Assembly (NCBI RefSeq): GCF_016031635.1
Contig: NZ_JACEGD010000030.1
Location: forward strand, 1 to 64,000
Origin: Bradyrhizobium diversitatis
GTDB lineage: Bacteria; Pseudomonadota; Alphaproteobacteria; Rhizobiales; Xanthobacteraceae
Direction: 5' to 3'
DNA: 64,000 nt
Shown: one piece after another, positions 1-9,448 of the stretch
Layout of the letters: every line of letters starts with the position of its first letter
Position numbering within the stretch: the stretch's first letter is position 1
Translations under genes and position numbers: made by a program
Notes under the pieces: generated by a model
Database searches by the model: none
Told to the model about the DNA's origin: nothing
The model's input: the letters and a program-made list of their open reading frames with translations, nothing else

Positions 1-760
1 GCGCCTCGGTGTAGGGCATGTGCATGCGCTTGAACAACGCCGAGGTCGGCGCGCGCTCGACCACCCTGCCCGCATACATCACCGCGACCTCGTCGGCACG
101 GCCGGCGACGACACCGAGATCATGGGTGATGATGATCATCGCCATGTGACGGCGACGCTGCTCGCGCGCGAGCAGATCGAGGATTTGCGCCTGGATGGTG
201 ACGTCGAGCGCGGTGGTCGGCTCGTCCGCGATCAAGAGCTTGGGCTCGCAGGACAATGCGATCGCGATCGCGATGCGCTGGCGCATGCCGCCGGAGCATT
301 GATGCGGATATTGCGCGAGCCGCTGCTCCGGCGCGGGAATGCCGACCGCGGCAAGCAGCTCGATGCTTCGCGCTTTCGCGGTGGAAGTGTCGAGCTCGAG
401 ATGTTCCTGGATCGTCTCCATCAGTTGCGTGCCGATGGTCAGGACCGGGTTGAGCGAGGTCATGGGGTCCTGGAACACGACCGCGAGATCTCGGCCGCGC
501 AGCTGTCGCAGGCGCTCGGAATCGAGCCGCACCAGGTCCTGGCCGTCGAACATCACGCGCCCCGTCAGCTTCGCTTTCTTCGGCAGCAGCTGAAGCACGG
601 CGCGCGACAGCATGGTCTTGCCGCAGCCGGATTCGCCGACGATGCCGAGCGTGCGACCACCCTCCAGCGAGAGGTCGATATGATCGACCGCGCGCAAGCT
701 GCCGCGCGGGGTCGGCAGCTCGACCGCGACGTCCTCGATGGTCAGCAGCGGCGCGTTCAC
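1..760 (-). CDS. Oligopeptide/dipeptide ABC transporter ATP-binding protein (3' part beyond window edge)
   Basis: This is the ATPase that powers an inner-membrane importer of the Dpp/Opp/nickel family. Translating the minus strand gives a Walker A motif (GESGCGKT), an ABC signature (SGGMRQR, preceded by Cys instead of the usual Phe or Leu) and a Walker B motif ([12 protein letters not shown]) followed by the D-loop. The frame is open to the window edge, so the C-terminal oligopeptide-binding region is missing here. I chose the GTG at 760 because it overlaps the stop of the upstream permease (GTGA, 4 bases), a typical coupled arrangement, and family similarity begins at once. It is the last visible gene of an operon of CoA-transferase, binding protein and two permeases. 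The transported substrate cannot be read from the ATPase. Confidence 0.93.
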   Translation of the reverse strand, partial: MNAPLLTIEDVAVELPTPRGSLRAVDHIDLSLEGGRTLGIVGESGCGKTMLSRAVLQLLPKKAKLTGRVMFDGQDLVRLDSERLRQLRGRDLAVVFQDPMTSLNPVLTIGTQLMETIQEHLELDTSTAKARSIELLAAVGIPAPEQRLAQYPHQCSGGMRQRIAIAIALSCEPKLLIADEPTTALDVTIQAQILDLLAREQRRRHMAMIIITHDLGVVAGRADEVAVMYAGRVVERAPTSALFKRMHMPYTEA

Positions 761-1629
761 AGCGCCCCCTGACGCGGATCGGTCAGTGCCCGCAAGGTGT
801 CGCCGACGAGGTTGAACGCCAGCACGGTCACAAACAGGGCTGCGGCCGGCAGGAAGGCGAGCCGCGGCGCGACGTCGAGGCTCTCGCGGCCCTCGCCGAT
901 CATGCTGCCCCAGCTCGCCATCGGCGGCGGCACGCCGAGGCCGAGGAAGGACAGCGCACCCTCGACCACGATGGTGACGGCAACGCCGAGCAGGAAAAAG
1001 GCGAGCAGTGGCAGCAGCACGTTCGGCAGCAGCTCGCGCAGCAGGATACGCGCATGGCTCGCACCGAGCGCCTCGGCCGCGATCACGAACTCGCGCCGCG
1101 CCAGGGTCAGCGTCGCAGCGCGCGCCACGCGCATGAAGGCGGGAATGCCGAGCACGCCGAGGATCAAGGTGAGATTGGGAATGGACTGGCCGAGATACGC
1201 CGTCACGGCGAGCGCGAAGATCAGCGGCGGAAAGGCGAGCAGCACGTCCATGCTGCCGACCACCAGCGTTTCGAACCGGCCGCGGAAATAGCCGGCCAGC
1301 AGGCCGAGCGCGCCGCCGACGACGAGGCCGATCATCGGCGCGATCAGCCCAACGGTCAGCGACACCCGCGCACCGAAGATCAGCCGGGCAAGCTCGTCGC
1401 GGCCGAGCCCGTCGGTGCCGAGCCAGTGCTCGGTCGAGAACGGCGCGCGGCGCTCCAGCATGTCCATGTCGACAGGGTTCTGCAGCGGCAGCAGCGGCGC
1501 AAGAATGGCGAGCGACAGGATGATCGCGACCCAGCCGCTCGCGAGCCAGAACAGTAAGCCGAGCTTGCGCCTGCCGCGGACGGGCGTGGAGACCATTTCG
1601 TCCTGAACTGACAGCTCAAGCGTGGCCAT
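757..1629 (-). CDS. Dipeptide/oligopeptide ABC transporter permease (DppC type)
   Basis: This is an inner-membrane permease of about 290 residues, the normal length for DppC/OppC. It starts with a short hydrophilic N-terminus, a first membrane helix (LLFWLASGWVAIILSLAIL) and a conserved periplasmic part with HWLGTDGLGRDELARLIFGA, which is diagnostic of the DppC branch. The EAA-type loop EALGASHARILLRELLPN contacts the ATPase. An open frame extends upstream, but the start at 1629 (MATLELSV) is preferred because it overlaps the upstream permease by only 14 bases. It pairs with the DppB-type permease at 1616-2566 and shares an operon with the binding protein and ATPase. Confidence 0.93.
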   Translation of the reverse strand: MATLELSVQDEMVSTPVRGRRKLGLLFWLASGWVAIILSLAILAPLLPLQNPVDMDMLERRAPFSTEHWLGTDGLGRDELARLIFGARVSLTVGLIAPMIGLVVGGALGLLAGYFRGRFETLVVGSMDVLLAFPPLIFALAVTAYLGQSIPNLTLILGVLGIPAFMRVARAATLTLARREFVIAAEALGASHARILLRELLPNVLLPLLAFFLLGVAVTIVVEGALSFLGLGVPPPMASWGSMIGEGRESLDVAPRLAFLPAAALFVTVLAFNLVGDTLRALTDPRQGAL

Positions 1630-2566
1630 GGCGGATCCTCGGATCGAGCACGGCATAGAGCATGTCGACGATGAAGTTGACGATGACGAAGCCGCAGGCA
1701 ACCAGCAGCACCACGCCTTGGAGGATGACGAGGTCGCGGGTGTAGATCGCGCCGACGAGCAGCCGGCCGATGCCGGGCAGCGCGAAGATCGATTCCACGA
1801 TCAGCGTGCCGCCGAGCAGGCGGCCGATATTGATGCCTGTCACCGTCACCAGGGTCAGCGACGAAGGCTTCAGCGCATGCACGAACAGGATGCGGGATGG
1901 CTTGAGGCCTTTTGCTTTGGCGAGCGCGATATAGTCCTCCTGCAGGGTCGCGATCATGTCGGAGCGCAGCACCCGCATGATGCCCGGCCATTCCGCGAGC
2001 GCGAGCGTCAGGGCCGGCAGCACGAAGAAGCGCAGATTCGCCAGCGGCTCCTCGGTGAACGGCACATAGCCGGTCGCGGGCAGCCAGTGCAGCTCGACCG
2101 CGAACAGATAGATCAGCAGGATCGCGGTGAGAAACGAAGGCATCGACAGCATGGCGAAGGCGCTGCCGGTCATGAAGCGGTCGAAGGCGCCGCCGGCGCG
2201 CGCAGCGCAGGCGATCGCAACGGGAACGCCGATCACGAGCCCGATGAATTCGGCCATCAGCATCAGTTGCAGCGAGACCGGGATGCGCTCGGCGACCGCC
2301 TGCAACACCGTCTGACCGGTCCGGAACGAACGGCCGAGATCGCCCTGCAACACGTGGCCGAGCCAGCTCAGGTAACGCCACCACAGCGGCTGATCCAGCC
2401 CCATGTCACGCCGCAGCGCCGCGACATTCTCCGGCGTCGCCTGATCGCCGAGGATGACGAAGGCGAGATCGCCCGGCAGCAGCGAGGCGATCAGGAAGGT
2501 GAGCAGCGAGACGGCCAGCAGAACCGGCAGGATGGCAAGGAGCCGCCGAACGACGAAGTTCAGCAT
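1616..2566 (-). CDS. Dipeptide/oligopeptide ABC transporter permease (DppB type)
   Basis: This is an inner-membrane permease of 316 residues, close to the usual DppB length. The N-terminus has the typical first helix (LLAILPVLLAVSLLTFLIA) followed by the conserved PGD motif (SLLPGD) and the LGLDQP-like segment (MGLDQPLWWRYLSWL). The EAA loop reads ALAKAKGLKPSRILFVHALKP. Five or six hydrophobic helices follow. The gene starts 7 bases after the binding-protein stop and overlaps the DppC-type gene by 14 bases, so the four genes should be cotranscribed. Confidence 0.93.
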   Translation of the reverse strand: MLNFVVRRLLAILPVLLAVSLLTFLIASLLPGDLAFVILGDQATPENVAALRRDMGLDQPLWWRYLSWLGHVLQGDLGRSFRTGQTVLQAVAERIPVSLQLMLMAEFIGLVIGVPVAIACAARAGGAFDRFMTGSAFAMLSMPSFLTAILLIYLFAVELHWLPATGYVPFTEEPLANLRFFVLPALTLALAEWPGIMRVLRSDMIATLQEDYIALAKAKGLKPSRILFVHALKPSSLTLVTVTGINIGRLLGGTLIVESIFALPGIGRLLVGAIYTRDLVILQGVVLLVACGFVIVNFIVDMLYAVLDPRIRHGHA

Positions 2567-2573
2567 CGCGTGG

Positions 2574-4109
2574 TCATTCCAGCCAGGTGTTCGAGACGTC
2601 GATCACGCCGTTGTAGATCTTCGGAAAGCCCTTCAGCTTGGCGCTCGACAGCGCGTAATAGGTATTCTGGAAGGTCCAGAACCAGATCGCCTCCTTGTTG
2701 ATCAGGCGGCTGATAGCGCAGTAATCCTCGGTACGCTGGCCGAGGTCGGCGGTGACGCGCGCGTGGTCCAGAAGCTTGTCGAGGTCGGGATTTGAGAAGC
2801 CGGAGAGCGCCAGCGGGCTGCCGCTGCGGAAGTTCGCGTACATCTGCGGATCGGGATCGGCGAGATCGACGATGCGCCACGGCGTCAGCTGGAACTGGCG
2901 GGTGAAGGCCCGCGAGGGAATGGTGGCCTGGTCGACCTGCTCGATTTCCATGTTGGCGCCGACGCGCTTCCAGAACTGCTGGAGCACCTGGCCGATCATG
3001 CGGCCGCGGGGCGTTGCCGTCACCAGCATCTTGAACTCGACCGGCTTGCCGTAATCCTTGATCAGCGCCTTGGCCTTTTCGACGTCGAACGGCAGCGCGC
3101 CGTCGTCCTTGCACTTGACCCAGGAGCCGTCGCCATAGGGGTTGGTCGCGGGCCGACTGAGGCCGTTGCTGATCGCCTGCGACATCTTCGGACGATCGAT
3201 CGCCATCACCAGCGCCTGGCGCACGCGCACGTCGTCGAACGGCGCAACCTTGGTGTTGAAGGCGTAGACCTGCGCGCCCGAGCCCTTGTAGGTGTGCACG
3301 GTGAGCTTGGGATCCTTCTGCGCCTTCATGATGTTGTCGGCGTCGTTCTCATCGTCCCAGATGATGTCGGCCTCGCCCGATTGCAGCGAGGCGAAGCGCG
3401 ACTGTGCGTCGGGCAGCGGCTTCAGGACGATGCGGTCGAGATAGGGGCGGCCCTTGTCCCAATAGTTGGGGTTTTTCTCCAGCACCATGCGGTCGCCGGC
3501 GGTCCAGGATTTCAGGATGTAGGGACCGGTGCCGACCGGGTTGCGATTGTAATCGTCGCCCTTGGTCTTCCATGCCGTCGGCGAGTGCACCGCATTGTTC
3601 TGGCTCTGGATGGTGATCACCGCCGGCCAGTTCACCGAAGGATCGGTGAGGTTATAGACGAGGGTGTATTCGTCCGGCGCCAGCACCTCCCTGACGTTGG
3701 TGATGTAGAAGGCGCAGCGGCACTTGTTGGCAGGGTCCTTCTGCCGGTCGAAATTCTCCTTGACGGCCTGCGCGTTGAACGGCGTGCCGTCGTGGAATTT
3801 CACGCCCTGGCGCAGCTTGAAGGTCCAGCTCTTGTAGTCGTCGGAATGGGTCCATGACACCGCCAGTTTCGGTGCGGCCTCGCCCTTGTCGTCGAGCGTG
3901 GTTAGCGTATCGAAGATCGCGGCAGCCGCGGTGAAGGTCGAGGTGTCGTAGACGCCGACCTTGAGGGGATCGAAGCCCGGGATATCCAGCTCCTGGCCGA
4001 CCGTAATGCTGCCTCCCGGCTTCTGCGCCTGGGCGGGCCCGGCCAGTGCCAACGCCGCAACGAGGAGAATCGGCACGTGCTTGCGCACTGCGGCAGCAAT
4101 GTTCGTCAT
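2574..4109 (-). CDS. Peptide-family ABC transporter substrate-binding protein
   Basis: This is a periplasmic solute-binding protein of family 5 (DppA/OppA/NikA), 511 residues. The start at 4109 has a strong ribosome site (GGGAGG) 5-10 bases upstream and gives a signal peptide ending AGPAQAQ. Family features include GFDPLKVG after the signal, WTFKLRQGVKFHDGTPF and NPVGTGPYILKSW. A Cys pair lies near residue 150 in NKCRCAFYI. It delivers the ligand to the two permeases downstream. The CoA-transferase gene ends 131 bases upstream of this start, suggesting the imported compound may be activated as a CoA ester. That link is inferred only from proximity, and the ligand is not identified. Confidence 0.92.
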   Translation of the reverse strand: MTNIAAAVRKHVPILLVAALALAGPAQAQKPGGSITVGQELDIPGFDPLKVGVYDTSTFTAAAAIFDTLTTLDDKGEAAPKLAVSWTHSDDYKSWTFKLRQGVKFHDGTPFNAQAVKENFDRQKDPANKCRCAFYITNVREVLAPDEYTLVYNLTDPSVNWPAVITIQSQNNAVHSPTAWKTKGDDYNRNPVGTGPYILKSWTAGDRMVLEKNPNYWDKGRPYLDRIVLKPLPDAQSRFASLQSGEADIIWDDENDADNIMKAQKDPKLTVHTYKGSGAQVYAFNTKVAPFDDVRVRQALVMAIDRPKMSQAISNGLSRPATNPYGDGSWVKCKDDGALPFDVEKAKALIKDYGKPVEFKMLVTATPRGRMIGQVLQQFWKRVGANMEIEQVDQATIPSRAFTRQFQLTPWRIVDLADPDPQMYANFRSGSPLALSGFSNPDLDKLLDHARVTADLGQRTEDYCAISRLINKEAIWFWTFQNTYYALSSAKLKGFPKIYNGVIDVSNTWLE

Positions 4110-4240
4110 GGTTCCTCCCGGGATCCCGCGTCCGATGTTTCGGATCGTCGAATGACTTGAGGGCGAGATTGGCGACAAATGCTCGCCACCGCAAGAGGAA
4201 CGCACGGGAGTTCAAACGCCGCAAGCGGCGGCGATGTTGC

Positions 4241-5437
4241 TCAATATGTCGCGGCTGTTTTGCCTGGCGGAATTGGCGCATCGTCTGCGAGGCCGAGCTC
4301 CTCGCGCAGCGCATCCGTGTGCTCGCCAAGCGCGGCGACCGTCTTGCCCGATGTGGTATCGGCGCCGGACATCCGGAACGGAAGATTGAGCACCCGGAAG
4401 GAGCCACCCTCGTCCTGCACTTCGGAGAGCGCCTGCCGATGCGCGAGCTGCGGATCGGCGAGCGCCTCGGACACGGTGCGATAGGCCGAGGCCGGCACGC
4501 CGGCCGCACCGAGCGCCAGGAGGCATGCATCGGTCGTGAGCTGGCGCGACCAGACTTCGACGCCATCCATCAGGTCCGCCCAGTTCTCGCGACGCGCGGC
4601 GTAGGTGGCGAAGCGTGGATCGGAGATCCATTCGGGGCGTCCAATCACGCCCATCAATCCCTGAAACGTCTTCTCGCTGGCGACGGTGATCATGACATAG
4701 CCGTTGCCCGTCTCGGTCGGCCCGAACATCGGTCGCGGCGGCGGCTTCACCGCGAATTGCGCGTTCTGCAGTTCGATCACCGTCAAGGTCAGCATCGATT
4801 CCAGCATGGAGACGTCGATGTGCTGGCCAAGCCCGGTGGCCGTGCGCTGATAGAGCGCCGAGGCGATCGCGCCGAAGCCGTAGGTGCCGGTGACGATGTC
4901 GGCATGGTAGATGCCGCAATAATCGGGACGGCTGCGGCCCGGCTGGTAGGCCAGATGCGCCATGTCGTAGCCGGAGGCCGCATGGATCACGGGCGCGTAG
5001 GCCGGCAGCTCGGCCGAGGGGCCGGTCTGGCCGTAGCCGGAGATCGAGCAGTAGATCAGCCGCGGATTGACCTGATACAGCCTGTCGTAGTCGAGCCGTA
5101 GCCGGTGCATCACGCCCGGGCGGAAATTCTCCACCAGAATGTCGGCCGTCGCGGCCAGCCGGCGCACCGCCTCCCTGCCGTCCTCGGACTTGAGGTCGAG
5201 GACCACGCTCTTCTTGCCGACATTGAGCTGGCCGAACACGGTGCTGCACCCCTTGCGCAGCGGTGGCCGGGTCCGCATCGTCTCTCCGCCGTCGGTCTCG
5301 ATCTTGATGACCTCGGCGCCCATGTCGGCGAGCATCCGCGTGCAATGGGGGCCGGCGATGGTGGTCGAGAAATCCAGGACCCGCAAACCTGCCATGACCT
5401 TTGTCAACGTCCCCTCATGCTTATCTGATAACTGCAT
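4241..5437 (-). CDS. CaiB/BaiF family (class III) CoA-transferase
   Basis: This is a cytoplasmic family III CoA-transferase of 398 residues, the normal size. Such enzymes move CoA between an acyl-CoA donor and a free organic acid through an aspartyl-CoA thioester. The N-terminal GLRVLDFSTTIAGPHCTRML and ADMGAEVIKIE are classic, and the probable catalytic Asp lies in YHADIVTGTYGFGAIASAL, followed by GLGQHIDVSMLES. The start is either ATG 5437 (preceded by GAGCAGGC) or ATG 5395 (MAGLRVLDF). Homology begins only at the latter, so 14 N-terminal residues are uncertain. It precedes the peptide-type importer on the same strand. The acyl substrate is unknown. Confidence 0.9.
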   Translation of the reverse strand: MQLSDKHEGTLTKVMAGLRVLDFSTTIAGPHCTRMLADMGAEVIKIETDGGETMRTRPPLRKGCSTVFGQLNVGKKSVVLDLKSEDGREAVRRLAATADILVENFRPGVMHRLRLDYDRLYQVNPRLIYCSISGYGQTGPSAELPAYAPVIHAASGYDMAHLAYQPGRSRPDYCGIYHADIVTGTYGFGAIASALYQRTATGLGQHIDVSMLESMLTLTVIELQNAQFAVKPPPRPMFGPTETGNGYVMITVASEKTFQGLMGVIGRPEWISDPRFATYAARRENWADLMDGVEVWSRQLTTDACLLALGAAGVPASAYRTVSEALADPQLAHRQALSEVQDEGGSFRVLNLPFRMSGADTTSGKTVAALGEHTDALREELGLADDAPIPPGKTAATY

Positions 5438-5629
5438 GCCTGCTCACGCCTTGGGTCTCTTAGGAACCAACGAAGTGCTTTGTTGTTGATGCGGCGACCC
5501 TAGAGGGCGGCGGCCGAGTAGGAAAGTGGTTACCGCACGGACGCGTCGCGTGGGCGGGCTTGGAAATTCCAGGACAACTGGACCCGTTCTTGCATAGCAG
5601 CAAGCGGGATCGGAAGAGGGCAGCTGTTC

Positions 5630-7045
5630 TTGAGGGTCTTGTTCGTCACCACTGAGATGGATGACTTCATCCGCGTTGGCGGACTGGGCGCCGTTTCCGC
5701 CGCTCTTCCCCGTGCACTTCGCTCCTTCGCCGATATCCGGATCATGCTGCCCGGCTATCGCGACATCATCGAGCAACTCACGCATATTCAGATCGTCGGC
5801 CGCTGCCCTGCATTTGCGGAGATGCCGGCCTGCTCGCTCGGCCGGGCCGCGACCAAGGACGGGTTGCCGGTCTATGTGCTGTTGTGCTCACAGCTCTACG
5901 ACAGGCCCGGCAATCCCTATGGAGACGAGGCCGGACGCGACTGGCCCGACAACGACATCCGCTTCGCGCGATTTGCCTCCGCGGCGGCTGAGCTCGCCAT
6001 GGGCAAGCTGGACAAGAATTGGGCAGCGGACCTGATCCATGCCAATGACTGGCCGGCCTCGCTCGTGCCGGCGTACCTTGCCTGGCGCGGCGCCAAGCTG
6101 CCGTCGATCCTGACCATTCACAACCTCGCCTATCAGGGCCTCTTCCCGAAGGACTCGCTGCGGCGGATCGGCGCACCGGAGAGCTCCTTCCACATTGACG
6201 GCGTCGAGTTCTACGACCAGGTCTCCTTCCTCAAGGCCGGGCTGGTCTACGCCTCGCACCTCACCACCGTCAGCGGCACCTATGCGCGGGAGATCACCAC
6301 GGCCGAATTCGGCTGCGGCCTCGAAGGCCTGCTTCGCCTGCGCTCGGATGCGGCCGAGCTCACCGGCATCCTCAACGGCATCGACGAGAGCTGGGACCCG
6401 CGCTCCTGCGCCCAGCTCGCCCAGCAGTTCGGCGCTGGCGACTGGGTCGGCAAGAGGGCCAATGCGGATTACGTGCGCAAGCAGTTCGGCTTAGCGGTCT
6501 CGCGCGGCCCGATGTTCGGCATCGTCGCGCGGCTCGTGCACCAGAAGGGCATCGACCTCGTGCTGTCGGCGGCCGACGAGATCGTCGACGCCGGCGGGCA
6601 GATCGTGGTCACCGGCTCCGGCGAGCCGGCGCTCGAGCAGGCCCTGATCGACGCGCACCGCCGTCGCCCGGACGCCATCGGGGTTGCGATCGGCTTCAAC
6701 GACGCCCAGGCGCGCCGCATCTTCGCCGGCAGCGACTTCACCTTGATGCCGTCGCGCTTCGAGCCGTGCGGCCTCAGCCAGATGTATGCTCAGCGCTTCG
6801 GCTCGCTGCCGATCGGGCACCAGACCGGCGGGCTCGCCGAGACCATCACCGACGGCGAGACCGGATTCCTGTTTTCGAAGCCCTCGCACGAGTCCTTCCT
6901 CGGCGGCGTCCGCCGGGCCTTCTCGGCCTTCATGGCGCAAGACCAGCTCGATACCATGCGCCGCAGCGCCATGGGACGATCGTTCTCCTGGAGCATCTCG
7001 GCCGGCAGCTATAGCGCACTGTACCGCAAGCTAGCGTCGGTGTGA
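5630..7045 (+). CDS. glgA: Glycogen synthase (ADP-glucose type, GT5)
   Basis: This enzyme adds glucose from ADP-glucose to the growing alpha-1,4-glucan. At 471 residues it is almost the length of E. coli GlgA (477). The start is TTG at 5630 with GAAGAGGG upstream, giving the expected N-terminus MRVLFVTTEM. The catalytic C-terminal motif is intact (PSRFEPCGLSQMYAQRFG, then TGGLAET), as is the ILTIHNLAYQGLF segment. An oddity is that the nucleotide-sugar motif KxGGL reads RVGGL, with Arg15 where E. coli has Lys15. No other glg gene is adjacent. The gene is divergent from the CoA-transferase and followed by a palindromic repeat. Confidence 0.93.
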   Translation: MRVLFVTTEMDDFIRVGGLGAVSAALPRALRSFADIRIMLPGYRDIIEQLTHIQIVGRCPAFAEMPACSLGRAATKDGLPVYVLLCSQLYDRPGNPYGDEAGRDWPDNDIRFARFASAAAELAMGKLDKNWAADLIHANDWPASLVPAYLAWRGAKLPSILTIHNLAYQGLFPKDSLRRIGAPESSFHIDGVEFYDQVSFLKAGLVYASHLTTVSGTYAREITTAEFGCGLEGLLRLRSDAAELTGILNGIDESWDPRSCAQLAQQFGAGDWVGKRANADYVRKQFGLAVSRGPMFGIVARLVHQKGIDLVLSAADEIVDAGGQIVVTGSGEPALEQALIDAHRRRPDAIGVAIGFNDAQARRIFAGSDFTLMPSRFEPCGLSQMYAQRFGSLPIGHQTGGLAETITDGETGFLFSKPSHESFLGGVRRAFSAFMAQDQLDTMRRSAMGRSFSWSISAGSYSALYRKLASV

Positions 7046-7054
7046 GGCGCTGCT

Positions 7055-7155
7055 GTCATTCCGGGGCGCGCCGCTTGGCGCGAGCCCGGAATCCATCGTG
7101 CCGCCGGAATGCTCTGAGAAATGGATTCCGGGCTCGCGCTGCGCGCCCCGGAATG
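7055..7155. repeat. Intergenic inverted repeat, family C (GTCATTCCGGGG arms)
   Basis: The sequence opens with GTCATTCCGGGGCGCGC and closes with its complement GCGCCCCGGAATGAC. Inside is a second inverted pair (GAGCCCGGAATCCA and TGGATTCCGGGCTC), so the whole 101 bases can fold into a long imperfect hairpin. It lies in the 152-base gap after glgA and before the convergent oxygenase gene. A relative with GTCGTCCCGG arms is at 35342-35483. Repeats of this type are abundant between genes in Bradyrhizobium and Rhodopseudomonas. Confidence 0.85.
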
Positions 7156-7197
7156 ACGGCGGGCCGTCAACTGCACGGATAACCGACTTCCAAGACT

Positions 7198-8178
7198 CTA
7201 CTTCCCGCGCACATCCATCTGCGGCCGTCCGATCCAGGCGCGGTTGAGACAGCGGGTCATCCAATCAGGATACATCTCGCCCCGCAGCCGCGCCTGCGCC
7301 TCCTGGTAGGGGCCGACATAGCGCAGCCTGTCGGGCAATCTCGGATAGACGCGCCTGATCCATCGCAGTGCATGGTCGACCGACCGGATATCCCGCGCGT
7401 CAAGCTCGAAACCAAAGCCGGCGCGCAAGCGCTCTGGCAGCATCCTTGCCGTGAGCGCGCGATACCATCGCGGTGGCCGCAACCAGGGGCGGGCGCCGCT
7501 GAATATCTGTGCGCCGATCTCGCGCGCCGCTGGGCTGACGGTCAACGTCTCCGACTGCGCCATTGCGGTGGTGTAGGCCACGAAGCCGGACCAGTCCGCC
7601 GGCAAATCATCCCCCGTCAATCCGAACAGGGCGCCGTACAGCCTGGCTTCGCTCCAATAGCGATCGCGCTCCTCCACCGAGAGTGGCGGCAGCACCAGAT
7701 CATGTGCCATGAGCGCCGTCTCGACCAGCGTCGCATGGACCCAACGCAGCGCTGGGATGTCGTTGGCGCAGTAGCGCGAGCCGGCCGCGAACGGACCCAC
7801 GGTCTCGGGCATCTCGCCGACGATCATGCTGTGACGCCGATGCAGCTGCCGGGACGACAGCAGCGCCCGGTCCAGCGAGCCGAACACCATCGTGAAGACG
7901 ATGTCGAAGGTGCGATGGAAGCGGCCGATCGGATCGGCCAGGGTGCGCGAATGCTCGGCGATCGCCGCCGCCACCCATGGATGGGCCAGCTGCAGCAGCA
8001 GCGCACGGCCGGCACCGAGAAAGATCACGGCCTCCCGGTCGATCTGCCAGGTCAGCGAGGCCGGACCGAACACGCCTGCGACCGGTCCCGCCGCGTTCGT
8101 ACGCAGCGTATCGAGCGACTCCTCCAGATCCTTCTCAGCGACCAATTGCAGGCCTCGCGATGAAGACACGGCGACCAT
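7198..8178 (-). CDS. Oxygenase MpaB / DUF2236 family protein
   Basis: This is a 326-residue protein of the DUF2236 family, which includes the rubber oxygenase Lcp and fungal MpaB and is thought to bind b-type haem through conserved His residues. Visible family landmarks are REAVIFLGAGRALLLQLAHPWVA, the HRTFDIVFTMVFG segment, LHRRHSMI and ALRWVHATLVET. The C-terminal half ends with ARDIRSVDHALRWIRRVYPRLP. No signal peptide is evident. It begins 57 bases after the patatin-like gene on the same strand and may be cotranscribed with it and with the 3-hydroxybutyrate dehydrogenase gene. Its substrate is unknown. Confidence 0.85.
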   Translation of the reverse strand: MVAVSSSRGLQLVAEKDLEESLDTLRTNAAGPVAGVFGPASLTWQIDREAVIFLGAGRALLLQLAHPWVAAAIAEHSRTLADPIGRFHRTFDIVFTMVFGSLDRALLSSRQLHRRHSMIVGEMPETVGPFAAGSRYCANDIPALRWVHATLVETALMAHDLVLPPLSVEERDRYWSEARLYGALFGLTGDDLPADWSGFVAYTTAMAQSETLTVSPAAREIGAQIFSGARPWLRPPRWYRALTARMLPERLRAGFGFELDARDIRSVDHALRWIRRVYPRLPDRLRYVGPYQEAQARLRGEMYPDWMTRCLNRAWIGRPQMDVRGK

Positions 8179-8235
8179 ACTCCGGACCGCGCGCCTGCGA
8201 AATCGTCGTCGTGCAAAGCAATGACGAACAAGGCC

Positions 8236-9378
8236 CTACTCCGCTGCCATCGGCATCTCGTCCATGTGCTCGTGCAGCACCACGCCGGCGAGCGGATCGA
8301 ATTCGCCGATCCACGGCTTGCGCGCCAGCACCGCCTTCGTGTGGGCATAGCCGGCATGCCACCGCCGCGTGATCCCGGACGGACTGAAATCGATGTCCTT
8401 GGTATGCGTCTCGCGCTCGAGCTGCGGCGCCAGCAGCCGCACCACATGCATGCGGGTCGGACAACCGTAGCTCGTCAGCTCACGCACGGCGGGGTCGTCG
8501 CGCTCGCTCTCGGGTAGCCGTGCCGCAAGCTGGTTGATCACATGGCGCAGGCGATGGGCCTGCTGCTGTCGCACGATCTGGCTCGCGATGCGGCTGGAAT
8601 ATTGCACGTCCTTGTGCCGGTTCAGCACCTCCGCCATCGTGCTCGGTTCGGGCCCGACGGGATTCCACAGATGCACGGAAAAAATGAGCGAATCCCTGCG
8701 GGGATTGTCGTCGAACACCGCTTCCGTCGGCGTGTTCGACAGGATGCCGCCGTCCCAATAGAGTTCGCCGTCGATGCGCACGGCCGGGAATGCCGGCGGC
8801 AGCGCGCCCGAGGCCATCACATGCTTCACCGTCAGCTCGCCGTCGCGGCTGTCGAAATAGCGCATTTCGCTGGTACCGACATGAGCCGCACCGACCGTCA
8901 GGCGCGGCGCGCAGCGATTGGCCAGGTCGAAATCAACGAGCTCGCTCAGCGTCTTCTCCAGCGGAGCCGTCGAATAATAGCCGGCGTGATCAGCCCCCAG
9001 CGGAAAGGAATCTCCGGCATGCGCCAGCGGATTGGGGCGGAAGAAGCCTGGAATGCCGTGGGTGACGGTCGACCAATAGGCCAGCTTCTCGTTGAAGCCC
9101 GGAAATCCGGCACGCCAGTCCCAGACCGGCTGCTGCTCCATCCGTTTCCAGAACTCCCTCAAGCGCGCGAGCCGTTGCTCCGGCGCGTTGCCCGCGATCA
9201 GGCTCGCATTGATGGCGCCGATCGAGGTGCCGATGACCCAGTCCGGCTCTATGCCGGCCTCGTGTAGCGCCTGGTAGACGCCCGCCTGGTACGAGCCGAG
9301 CGCGCCGCCGCCCTGGAGCACCAGCACGACCTGACCCGGGATATCCTTGCGCTGTATGTTGGTTTGCGTGCCATTCAT
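8236..9378 (-). CDS. Patatin-like phospholipase (serine acyl hydrolase)
   Basis: This is a 380-residue patatin-domain lipase. The Ser-Asp dyad motifs are plain: oxyanion loop GGGALGSYQAG, nucleophile elbow GTSIGA, and the catalytic Asp in YWDGGILSNTP. The C-terminal part (about residues 230-380) resembles the DUF3734 extension seen in many proteobacterial patatins. The start at 9378 has AGGAG 7-11 bases upstream; a longer open frame upstream overlaps the next gene and has no ribosome site. It sits between a 3-hydroxybutyrate dehydrogenase gene and an MpaB-like gene, an arrangement that suggests a role in polyhydroxybutyrate granule or membrane-lipid turnover. That role is inference. Confidence 0.93.
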   Translation of the reverse strand: MNGTQTNIQRKDIPGQVVLVLQGGGALGSYQAGVYQALHEAGIEPDWVIGTSIGAINASLIAGNAPEQRLARLREFWKRMEQQPVWDWRAGFPGFNEKLAYWSTVTHGIPGFFRPNPLAHAGDSFPLGADHAGYYSTAPLEKTLSELVDFDLANRCAPRLTVGAAHVGTSEMRYFDSRDGELTVKHVMASGALPPAFPAVRIDGELYWDGGILSNTPTEAVFDDNPRRDSLIFSVHLWNPVGPEPSTMAEVLNRHKDVQYSSRIASQIVRQQQAHRLRHVINQLAARLPESERDDPAVRELTSYGCPTRMHVVRLLAPQLERETHTKDIDFSPSGITRRWHAGYAHTKAVLARKPWIGEFDPLAGVVLHEHMDEMPMAAE

Positions 9379-9448
9379 GGGTCGCTCCTGATCAGCCTGC
9401 ACTGCCCGGTTATTCGCTGTCGACTGCGGCTTGTTACGCCGGCTCATG

